Below, piece by piece: positions 1 through 8,900 of a stretch of 64,000 nucleotides of DNA; position 1 is the first letter of the stretch, and each line of letters opens with the position of its first letter. Under the pieces are notes generated by a model. The model was not told the DNA's origin. It made no database searches and worked only from the letters and a program-made list of their open reading frames with translations. A program made the translations under genes and the position numbers. The DNA is taken from NCBI GenBank assembly GCA_030849805.1, contig JASANZ010002256.1:54234-118233 (forward strand). Reading direction: 5' to 3'. The stretch comes from Sergeia podlipaevii (taxonomy: Eukaryota > Euglenozoa > Kinetoplastea > Trypanosomatida > Trypanosomatidae).

Positions 1-513
1 CACCACGCAGACCAGATCTTCCGTGGCAGCCGATACCCACTCACCGCTGAGGCAGCCGCCTTGCTTGCAAAGCGCGTTGACTTTATTGAAGCGTTTGTGC
101 GCGCTACGTTGAATATTGCGCCTGACGCTTCTATGAGTAGTAGCACTAGCAGCGAGACCTACATCCATGGGCTCCTTAGCCACGCTCGTCGCTCTCATCG
201 CTCCCCACTCGCTCAGCAGGGGAAGGCTCAGCATGCGTATGCGGTCGAGCTCGAGCAACATCTGCGTCAACAGAACAGCGCTTTGAGGATGCAGAACGTT
301 TCCGCCACGAGCACGCTTTCTTCTTCTCGCATTGCCACTCCAGGCCTTGCGATCTACGGCCCATATGAGAAGGAGGTGAGCGTGGCCATTGCAAAGTCAT
401 GGTCGTTTGAGCTGCTGAGTGCTGGTGTAGCAGTGGTGGCGGTAATTGTGTTTCTGATTGTGGAGTTTGGCATTAGAGGCCCCAAACGCTTGCTTCTCAA
501 CGAGGACATGTAG
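1..513 (+). CDS. C-terminal end of a membrane-anchored protein (5' end outside window)
   Basis: The frame is open from the first base of the window, so this is the 3' part of a longer gene (170 codons visible). The visible protein starts HHADQIFRGSRYPLTAE, continues through a Ser-rich stretch, and ends with one strongly hydrophobic segment (LLSAGVAVVAVIVFLIVEF) followed by a short basic tail (RGPKRLLLNEDM). That makes it a tail- or type I-anchored membrane protein with a short C-terminal end. The HH-D start followed by an amphipathic helix recalls the end of M28-family peptidase folds such as nicalin or nicastrin-like ER proteins. This resemblance is weak and is only an inference. The stop is TAG. 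Function cannot be assigned without the missing N-terminal part. Confidence 0.75.
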   Translation, partial: HHADQIFRGSRYPLTAEAAALLAKRVDFIEAFVRATLNIAPDASMSSSTSSETYIHGLLSHARRSHRSPLAQQGKAQHAYAVELEQHLRQQNSALRMQNVSATSTLSSSRIATPGLAIYGPYEKEVSVAIAKSWSFELLSAGVAVVAVIVFLIVEFGIRGPKRLLLNEDM

Positions 514-1328
514 AGAGTGGAAGGGGGTGATATCCTCTCCTCTCTACAGCACAAAGGAGACAACAGCAGCAACAAGAATATCTAACGAAGAGAAAAAGAA
601 GAGAAAAAAAATAGTTTAAATGGAAATCGTTTGAAGGTGGTGACGGTAGTGGTGGTGCGATGTAGATGGTGAAAAGTGGTTACGCGAGCGACGAAGTGGC
701 CCCCATGCGCGTGTGGCAGACGTGTGAACCGATGATGAGCCATCTTACCACTTAGCGTGTATGTGGAGAGTATGTAAGTTGGCAGTGAGTATGGGTTGTT
801 ATGCGAGTTTAATTATAATGCAAAGAACTGAAGGGGAAGTCACAAGACCTACAACAAAGCAGATTTGCTTGCGGTTTCATGTGCAGCTATTGCTGTTGCC
901 TGCTTATTATATTTGTTTTATTTTTCTCTTCTTTCTATCATTTATATCTCTGATTGCTTGCCGTGCTACAACGTTCCATTTAATGCATTTTTTTTTCTTT
1001 TACAAACGCTCTTTTCATTGAAAGGAAGCAATCTACCTGAACGGTCACTATTGACACATCATATACACGCACGCACACATTTCATTGCGTGCTGAAAACA
1101 TTAAATATTCACAAATAGTTTTTTGCTGTTGCTTTTTCTTTGCGTATATAGGCCTTATCGGCGAGAAGTCAGTTTACTACCCAGTGGAAAAATAGGAAGC
1201 TACGCGCTGATTGTCGCTGTTAGCTAGCAATCATTTTTTTTTTCTGTCATATAAGAAGTTTTAAAATAGACATAAAGAGAGAGAGAAAGAGAGAAAATAA
1301 GAAGAAAGAGATATACACACCTCAAAAC
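514..1328 (+). other. Intergenic region with splice signal for the ferredoxin gene
   Basis: No credible gene is seen. The segment is T-rich and contains the 3' UTR of the preceding gene. A pyrimidine tract at about 1232-1246 is followed by AG at 1254-1255, a good trans-splice acceptor candidate that would give the ferredoxin mRNA a 5' UTR of roughly 75 bases. A purine (GA) stretch follows at about 1278-1315. Confidence 0.6.
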
Positions 1329-1874
1329 ATGCAAAGACCCGCGCAGGTGCACATGATGCGCATGGCGGTATGCCGCACCACCAGCACCAGCAGCTTCAGA
1401 GGATTTATTGCTGCCCCAAAGGTGCTCACCACTACTAATACAGGTGCTGCTTTGGCTAGAAGCAGTGCTCTCTTCACTTCACTTCGGTTTCATGGCAATG
1501 GAGGCAACCGCGACCGTCCCTTGAAGGTCAAAGTGGTACTCCCGGATGGGGAAGAAAAGAACGTGGTTGGGTATGAGGGGCAGTCAATTTTAGATGTTTG
1601 TGCGGAGCATGGGTTGCCAATGGAAGGGGCGTGCGCTGGCTCGTGTGCGTGCTCCACATGCCATGTATATCTGGAAGACGAGGCGATGGACGAATTTCCA
1701 GAGCCAACAGACGAAGAGAATGATATGATTGATCTGGCCTTTTACCCACAGCCTACATCGCGTCTTGGGTGCCAGCTGCACCTCATAAAGGGCAAGCACG
1801 ATGGGCTTAAGGTAACGATGCCAAAGGCCACGCGCAACATGTACGTAGACGGAGCGAAGGTGGTTCCTCATTAG
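1329..1874 (+). CDS. Mitochondrial adrenodoxin-type [2Fe-2S] ferredoxin
   Basis: This 181-residue protein is an adrenodoxin/Yah1-type ferredoxin. Such proteins pass electrons from ferredoxin reductase to mitochondrial iron-sulfur cluster assembly and to heme A synthesis. Four cluster ligands are visible in the family spacing C-x5-C-x2-C-x36-C: Cys102, Cys108, Cys111 and Cys148. Cys106 is an extra cysteine inside the loop, as in yeast Yah1-like proteins. The fold is recognisable from KVKVVLPDGEEKNVVGYEG (strand region), SILDVCAEHGLPMEGAC, and the acidic partner-binding helix EFPEPTDEENDMIDLA. The first 60 residues are rich in Ser, Thr, Arg and Ala with few acids and look like a mitochondrial import sequence. 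The ATG is the first after the acceptor at 1254-1255. Length fits the mitochondrial precursor form. Trypanosomatids often have two such ferredoxins, and which one this is cannot be told here. Confidence 0.95.
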   Translation: MQRPAQVHMMRMAVCRTTSTSSFRGFIAAPKVLTTTNTGAALARSSALFTSLRFHGNGGNRDRPLKVKVVLPDGEEKNVVGYEGQSILDVCAEHGLPMEGACAGSCACSTCHVYLEDEAMDEFPEPTDEENDMIDLAFYPQPTSRLGCQLHLIKGKHDGLKVTMPKATRNMYVDGAKVVPH

Positions 1875-2751
1875 TATTCCAGCATTAGAGAAAGTTATTG
1901 TGGTTGATTTGGTATAGCGACTAATGTTGCACTCAAAAACGCGCAAAACTTTTTTTTTTTACATATTGGACTACTTCCTGCGCCGCAGCACTGAGAAGAG
2001 CATTATATATATATATCGTGCGCAGCAGCACCTACCACTAAAGACAGCGCATACTCATAAGTGCATATATATGTTGGAGATACGCACTGCGCTAAGGGAA
2101 AAAAAAAGTATGTGACCCTAGAGGTGGCAGTTGAGAGAGAGAGAGAGAGAGAGAGACTGAAGCCCCTGGGTGTTGCTGTCATAGTACTTTGGTTGCCGCT
2201 GTTTTTCTTTTCTTGCATTTACTTCAACATGCGCTTTATATATATATATTTTTTTTTCTATGCATTTGCTGGGTGCTATGCTGCCTGTTTCTCTATACTG
2301 GGAGGCTCTCTAGGGGGGACTATGATTCTACCCACGAGCCATTGTTCTCGCTTTTTTTTTTTTTTTTACCTAACCATCTTTTTGTCTGCGCTGCCTGCCG
2401 ATACAGTACTATAATATATATGTATGTATTTATGCAATCCGGTGTGCTGCCGTCCTTACTCCTATTCTTTTGATGCTGCGACGCAGAGGAAGGAAGGAAA
2501 AGAGGCAACATAGGAGCGGGTAATAGTGCACACTCACTTTTTGAAATTATTTTTGTTGTGGTACTTTTGCTTTTCTTCTCTCTTTGTTTTTCATTTTAAT
2601 CTTTTAACCTTCCCAGCATACAAAGGAGGGGGGAAAGAGATAACTAGGTCCTTGTTGTGAGCAGGGAGGCGTTTCGTGCAGCAAGTCAAAGCATATCCGA
2701 TTTCTATTTAGACAGCAAAGAAGGAGGCGAGAAACAGAAGGAGAAAAAGAA
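1875..2751 (+). other. Intergenic region with simple repeats and splice signal
   Basis: No gene is supported. The region contains TA repeats (about 2004-2017 and 2238-2250), a (GA)n run at about 2134-2155 and several T tracts. A long pyrimidine-rich stretch at about 2545-2612 ends in CCCAG (AG 2615-2616), the likely trans-splice acceptor of the RRM gene, giving a 5' UTR near 135 bases. Confidence 0.55.
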
Positions 2752-3528
2752 ATGACTTCCTTTACCCCATATGAAGTATCTGGCGCTGTGGATCGCAAGG
2801 CGATTGCCCCCGTCGGCCGTTCTCGTGTGCCCACGGGTATTGTCATTGACAAGACATGCCGCGTATATATCACTCAGATCCCAGTGAGCCGCATCGAGCG
2901 CGACGGCGCCTCTGCACTGCGGGCTGAGTTTGAGATCTTCGGCCCTCTTGAGTCCTACAAGATGTTCACGGAGAAGTCTGGTCGGTTTATCGGTAGTGCA
3001 CTGTGCACTTACCGTAATCCCGCTGATGCCGCGCTCGCCGTCACTAACATGGACGGGCAGGTGATTGATGAGACCCCGCTGAAAGTGACTCTGGCGCGTG
3101 ATCACGGTGTGATGTTGCTTCATCAGGATAGCGGTGCGCGTCAGCGTGGATTCCTGCACCGCGACGACGCCGACGATGGCGAGAAGTGGCATCACGATAA
3201 GTATGAAATGCTCGCTGAGGGAAAGGATATGGATGAGGTGCTGGGTCGCAAGCGGAGCAACTGGCGCGGTGGCCGCGGCCGTGGTGGTGGTGGTTACATG
3301 GCACGCATGGAGAGGACTAACGATGAGTTTGAGCGCTACATTGCGGACCGGGATGCCATTTTTAGAAAAGAGGCACAAAGTGAGTATGCTCCTCCTGAAA
3401 ACAGCGCCGAGGCAGAAAAGGCCGAGGATGCCGAGGCACAACAGAAGAGGGCAATGGAGGAGGAGACCACTGCTGATGACAATGCGTCACCGGCAGGAGC
3501 CGCGATGCCTCCTACGGCCCTTTCGTAG
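2752..3528 (+). CDS. RNA-binding protein with one RRM and a C-terminal RGG patch
   Basis: The 258-residue protein has a single RRM at about residues 36-116. RNP2 is VYITQI (38-43) and RNP1 is RFIGSALC (78-85), preceded by the usual ALRAEFEIFGPLES helix-turn segment. RNP1 lacks the second aromatic of the consensus. A short RGG/glycine patch (RGGRGRGGGG, about 172-181) follows. After it comes a helix with NDEFERYIADRD, which loosely recalls the UAP56-binding tail helix of Aly/REF export adaptors. RRM plus RGG plus that tail is compatible with an mRNA export or mRNP adaptor role, but this is inference. The C-terminus is acidic and Ala/Glu-rich, probably disordered. The ATG is preceded by purine-rich sequence after the acceptor at 2615-2616. 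Confidence 0.9.
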   Translation: MTSFTPYEVSGAVDRKAIAPVGRSRVPTGIVIDKTCRVYITQIPVSRIERDGASALRAEFEIFGPLESYKMFTEKSGRFIGSALCTYRNPADAALAVTNMDGQVIDETPLKVTLARDHGVMLLHQDSGARQRGFLHRDDADDGEKWHHDKYEMLAEGKDMDEVLGRKRSNWRGGRGRGGGGYMARMERTNDEFERYIADRDAIFRKEAQSEYAPPENSAEAEKAEDAEAQQKRAMEEETTADDNASPAGAAMPPTALS

Positions 3529-4045
3529 GGAACACTATGAAGCATTCATCGCTACTGTTTGCTATTTAAGGCGCGAGTTGATAAAAAATAAGGTGGGAAG
3601 GTTGTGGTCATGGCTGCTGCGTTTTAGCACATGTGTTTGTAAAAAAAAACTTCAGAATAATACCAAAAAAAAATAGTGGCGCTTGCATACATATAGTTTT
3701 CAGACATGTTGAATGACATGATTCTTGCGTGAAAATATGATGAGCAAGCGCTATTTTCTGTTCCTGTTTTTTTTTTTTTTTCTGCTGTCGAGTACTTGCA
3801 TGCTTTACTTTCTGACACAAGTATATTTTTTTTTTCCTTCTCGGGTATGTCTCCACCATCATCCTTCATTACTTTTTTTTCTTTTCAAGGTGAACGTGTG
3901 TCGCCTTTAAGATAGTGCATCAGTGTATATTGGGGCTCCCAGAATATTTCTGTGTAGTAGTTTTCTTTTTCTTTTTTCTATTGTGAATGATATGTTGGCA
4001 CAGTCAAGGTTTGCTTTTAGCAAAGGTGTGCTTAGTTGTAATGCC
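3529..4045 (+). other. Intergenic region with two alternative splice acceptors
   Basis: T-rich spacer without a gene. Two pyrimidine tracts are candidates for splicing of the next gene: one ending at CAAG near 3889 and one at about 3961-3980 followed by CACAG (AG 4002-4003). The choice decides the start of the downstream protein. The earlier site would include an upstream ATG at 3987 opening a short out-of-frame reading frame; the later one makes ATG 4046 the first start. Confidence 0.5.
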
Positions 4046-5338
4046 ATGTTGCTAGCTAGATTGAAGAAGAAGACGAAGAGGAGGAAAGCGGTGGCAACAC
4101 CCATGCCTAGAGCGACACCTACTACTACAATAACGACAGCGATAGCTCCTACTCGTCATGGCACATCGACGTCAGAAGCTCCTTTGAAATATGACAGAGA
4201 GTCGATTCAAAGAAAAGAAAAGGAACTTCTTCGTTTCTTTGGGGCTGCCCCCATCCACAAGTATCTTGCCTCCTCTGTATGTGTGCCGCTTACGTGGCAG
4301 CTGTGTACATCGAAGGATAGCGCGGCTCTCTCGCGCGCGATGCTTTTCCCTTCATCAGCAAACGCTTCACAGTCGTCGCAACCTGCAGGATGTGAAGTTG
4401 CAATGCCACTCGCCGCCGCTGTTGGGATAGAATTAGGGCACTCCCCTCCGCCTATTATCACGTCTGCCTATACTTCAAATGCATCGCTGTTTCATCAACT
4501 CCGCACTCTCTCCCGCAGAGGCTACAGGGGGACTGCCGACCTTCTTGATTATCGTCTGCTCGGGAACCGCTATTCCAATTCGTTGGACTCTAGAAAGGAT
4601 TTTGGGGGAGGGGAATACTCATATGATGCGATAAGAAGGGATGTGCAAGAGCTCTGGCGGGCGGCTAGCGCTGCGCACAAGGACTTACGGCGTACTGTGG
4701 AGGAGGAGGTGGCGATGCCGCGTGCAAGCGGAACTTCATTGACAGCAGTGCCAAAACGTATGCGGGTTGTGTTTCTTGTTTTTTACTCTCACACGCGTGG
4801 TGAGATGCCGGTGGCTGAGTCCATGAGGGAGATAGGACGGCGTGCCGTGTCGGCGCTTCGCGGTTCATCGCGCATCTCGTCGCCAGTACTCCGCGTAGTA
4901 CCGATTGCAGTTGGCATTCATCCACCAGCCTTGTGCGGCGCGGCCGGTGCATGCACAAATATGAATGACGATGGCTGGTTGGCGTACCCCAACGGTGGCC
5001 TCTACACTTTCAATGCGGTTATTCAAGCAATTGCTGGTCTGCCATTCTCTTCGTGTAAGGGCTTGCAACACAAGACGATTCTTCTATCAGAATCCTGGCT
5101 GCTACCACGTACCATCGCTGCCATGCATAACAAGGGTTTGCAAGAGAGCGTTGAGGGGAAGGATACCAGAGGTAGGACTGATGAACGGAGCCGTCACTCT
5201 TGTGAGATGGAGTTCACCAGATTTGTCCCCGAAATGAACGGTCAAATAGAGGTGGTACCGGGAGTGGTGTCAGGTACTCTCAGTGCGCTGGAACTTAAGG
5301 CTTTTGCCAGGTACACAGCCTGCCGAGCCGTTGCGTGA
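4046..5338 (+). CDS. Conserved-looking hypothetical protein, basic N-terminus
   Basis: The predicted protein has 430 residues and I do not recognise a family. The N-terminus is strongly basic (MLLARLKKKTKRRKAV), followed by a Thr/Pro/Ala-rich linker, and would suit mitochondrial import. The C-terminal half looks folded: a hydrophobic strand MRVVFLVFYSH, a helix VAESMREIGRRAVSAL, and a segment VLRVVPIAVGIHPPALCG followed by Gly/Tyr-rich turns. No catalytic motif or membrane span is evident. The reading frame is open upstream and has another in-frame ATG at 3992, which would add 18 residues. ATG 4046 is preferred because it is the first after the acceptor AG at 4002-4003. Coding-type base composition through to the stop supports a real gene. 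Confidence 0.8.
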   Translation: MLLARLKKKTKRRKAVATPMPRATPTTTITTAIAPTRHGTSTSEAPLKYDRESIQRKEKELLRFFGAAPIHKYLASSVCVPLTWQLCTSKDSAALSRAMLFPSSANASQSSQPAGCEVAMPLAAAVGIELGHSPPPIITSAYTSNASLFHQLRTLSRRGYRGTADLLDYRLLGNRYSNSLDSRKDFGGGEYSYDAIRRDVQELWRAASAAHKDLRRTVEEEVAMPRASGTSLTAVPKRMRVVFLVFYSHTRGEMPVAESMREIGRRAVSALRGSSRISSPVLRVVPIAVGIHPPALCGAAGACTNMNDDGWLAYPNGGLYTFNAVIQAIAGLPFSSCKGLQHKTILLSESWLLPRTIAAMHNKGLQESVEGKDTRGRTDERSRHSCEMEFTRFVPEMNGQIEVVPGVVSGTLSALELKAFARYTACRAVA

Positions 5339-5947
5339 AGACTCCCGAAATTGATGCATCGAGCAGGATTCTATGCTTGCTTTTGTTGTGATAGTAGTGG
5401 CGTTTTTGATCACGTAACTAAGCAGTACGTCTACAATACAATACGTACTGGCAAAAAAAATAAAAATGATTATCTTTTTTTTTTTTTTTTTAGATGATGA
5501 GGTTACAAACATCAGCTTTACTCACAGGGAAAAAATAGCGTTTCCTTTATTATGGCATGCTTGCATGACCTCTTTGTCTAACAGTGTACAATTTCAATAT
5601 CTTCCTTTTTTATTTCATTTCGCCTTTTTTATTTTTTTTTTATACCGTAGAAGCAGAAACTGGAATACATGTAAAAGAAAAGGAAAGGAAAAGCGCTGAA
5701 TAATACGCATCAGCATTAGCGCATTTGCCACCCTTCAATTTTTTTTTTTTTAATTGTCAACAAGAAGTAGCCATTTAAATATATATACAAGCAGTCACAC
5801 ACCACTTTTTTTTTCCTCCTTTTAGAGAACATCAATCAATTGCACATAGGTCGTTGCTTTTCTTTTTATTGTTATTTTCGTCTTTAACTACAAATCTGCA
5901 CTCTTAGAAAGAGGGAAGTAAGGGAGGGGGACCTTTTTTTTATCTCA
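5339..5947 (+). other. Intergenic region with splice signal
   Basis: T- and A-rich spacer with several poly-T runs; no gene seen. A pyrimidine-rich stretch at about 5851-5905 ends in CTCTTAG (AG 5906-5907), the likely acceptor for the next gene, with its ATG at 5948 only about 40 bases downstream. A T9 run sits directly before that ATG. Confidence 0.55.
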
Positions 5948-8900
5948 ATGAGATCTACACCAAAGCAATCTATTGTGGCGCACGCGAAATCACCGAGCTC
6001 GAACCCTGCAGAGGAAACGCTCTCGGGACGCGTGAAACGGATCTCTCCCTCACAGAATCATCAGCAGCAGCATCAACAGCAAAATCGCGATGAGCGTACG
6101 CCCCGCGAGCTCTGGCGTCCCACACGCCATGCCCCGCTGGTTCCTCCGGAGCTCCATGACGCACTGACCAAAGCAAGACAACCTGAGGACACATTTAGTG
6201 GCAGCTATCAACGCTTGATCTTCAGTTCCGATAATGCTAGCAAATCCACAGAGAAACATAACACGACAGAAATGGAGGATGCTGAGACCATTATGGCTTC
6301 GGCTCTTGCGGAGCCCACCACCTTCTGCGATTCCTTGAATAAGCGATCGCAACTCAAGGATGGACATGCGAGCACAGAGAAAAGAGAGAAGCAGATAGGT
6401 CTTGATCTTGGCATGACGGGCTCCGACTTCAACGCCACACTCTCTGGAACTGGTCGGCGGGTTATTGCCTCGTCGCACTCTTTTTTTAATGGAAGTGGTA
6501 CCGCAGGCACATTTGACGGCACTGGGTCCTTTCGCAGCTTTCTTGGGCATCCCGTGGGTGATGACGGCACCGGTGAACAAAATCTCAACAACACTTTAGG
6601 CCGTAGTGACCGCGCTGCCATGCTGATGGGCGAAGAAGAAGATGCCACGGTTGGGCTTCCAGCAGCTCGTGCTTCAGGCCCTTCAAGTACAGCGCATGTT
6701 AGCAAGGAAGGGTTTCTACCTCACGCAATCGGTGTGAGTCCCCTAAAGATGCAGAGAAAAAAAGCGAGTAGGCGGAGAGCGAGGCTGGCTCCGGGCCTCC
6801 ATTCGCCTCGGCAGCAACCGGGAACACTTCCACCTCGCAGACCCTCCTTCCCAGTCTCAGCAAATGCACGCAACGCCGCTGCGGCGACTCCTGTTCCGAT
6901 TGCTTCCCCCACTGACATTACTGCCATGCCATCGTTTATAAATGGAGTTATTCCAGGACCCAACAACACCCTTGGATCTCTTCAGGAACTGAAGGCAGCT
7001 TTGCAGAACTCGCAAAACATTACTTCTCTTTTTTCACCGACCGATGAAAGGCTGAATGAGCGAAAGGACGAGGAATGTTCGTGGCAGTGGACAAGCGCAC
7101 ATCCTCTTCACCCTCAAGGCTCCCAGCAGCAACGCCACTCTGCGGTCAAAATAAAATCATCTATTGTGCTTCCAGACAACAACAACAACAACAACAATGG
7201 GGTGAGCTCTGTGGCCTCAGCCCGAACGCAGGCTGCGCTGTCCCGCCTGTACCAGTCCAGTCCCCGTTTAGTCGCCACTGCAGCAGGGGGGGCCGGCTCG
7301 CTAGCTGGGGGTATGCAGGACGGCAAGCAGCAGGGTAACTCACTGCAAAATCTTCCTCCAACTGCGTCTCTGCGCTCTGAGCAGCTCACCGATGAGAACC
7401 TCATGCGCCGCTACGGACCGCTACAAGCCATTTCGTTGCGACATCACGACATGTTCTCGTGCGTATCTCGCATTTCTGTGTGCACATCGGCAAGCTCTTT
7501 TCTCCGGGACAAGAGCGAGAGTGATGAGGGATATTACGACGGTGAAACAGGCAAGCAGGGCGGCCACAATGGTCGCAATGCATACGGCGGTAAGTACGTT
7601 AGTACCTATCAGGACCATCTGAACACGCCAGCAAGTGTACTGCGCGAGTTGGAGCAAAAGGTTGCGCGTGCTGCTGCGGAGGAAAAGCGACAGTATGAGC
7701 AGCAGGAGCAACGGCGCACCTTCTTACCGAAGCTGACATCGCCTAGGTCAGTAGTGCAGTGGCAGGGTAAAACAAAAGTGAAAAGTGGCAGGAATGAGCG
7801 CGCGGCGAACAACAGAGCGGTATACCCTTCGTCAAGGAGCATCGTTGCAGGAGCTATACGTGATACGCACACCTTACTCCAGAAGCGGATGGACAACAGA
7901 CCACAGAACGCGCGTCTTTTCAACTATATCAGGCAGTGGTGCGACCGTACCGTGTTGATCTCACGGACCGTCGTCACGCCCGCGAACCCGGCCTCGGTGA
8001 TGGGCGCAGGGAGTCCCAATGCAGGTGCTCTGAAGCGCTCTAAGAGCGGATTGTGGAGCAACTTTGCGCTCGACTTTGGTATTTTTGACGAAAACTGGCG
8101 AGGCAACGGCGGCGGAAAGGGAGCGAATTACGGCGCGACCGGGTTGGCCTTTGAGGAGGACCCTCGCATCGCTCATGACGAGCTCATGGTACACATCAAT
8201 GCGGAGGAGGAAGAGGTGCGGACGCAGAACTTGCTTAACCGCAGGCGTGAGGATCACCAAAAGAAGGTGAAGCGCTTTGCCCATGATGGGGCACTCAGCG
8301 GGCCCTCCTCACCACGCGGTGTGTTAACCTCTGTAGATGGTGGTTGTGCCGACTCACCGCATAGGAACGGCGGTGGCGCTGCAGGTATTGGTGTTGCGGC
8401 AGGCGTGCACTACAAGCTGAAGGCACTTCATATTGGAGCTCACCGCCGTCTCTGCAGTGGTCTTGATCCGTGGGACGTACGTCGCGATGAATTGATCATA
8501 GAAGACGTGCGAGGAAGACTTATGGTGGGCACCGCCGAAGCCTTTCTTCAGGATGGGGCGTTACTTTCCACTTTTCCTGCGCGGTCGGATTCACCAGCGA
8601 TTGGAGTGTCCATGTCTGGTGTGGATGGGATAGCAAACAGTAACAACAACAACAACAACAGCGGCACCTCGAGGAACCCAGGCGTGTCGCTATCACAGGA
8701 TACATTCACTAAGATTGAGAAAGAACTGTTGGAGTTTGTCGTTTTTGCAGTTTTTGGAAACGTGGAGGACCCAGTGAGGATCAAGAACTGCTTAGATGCG
8801 TGCGCAAAGCAGCATAAAGAGGCAAAGGAGCACTTGCAGAAGCGGCAGAGTAGTTCCTATCTTCTGGACGAAGGCGTAGCTGTAGATCCTCTTAGCGCCC

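Noticed and set aside
514..580. Possible in-frame continuation after the stop of the first gene
   Set aside because: Only about 22 codons long with purine-rich content; no coding signal beyond chance.
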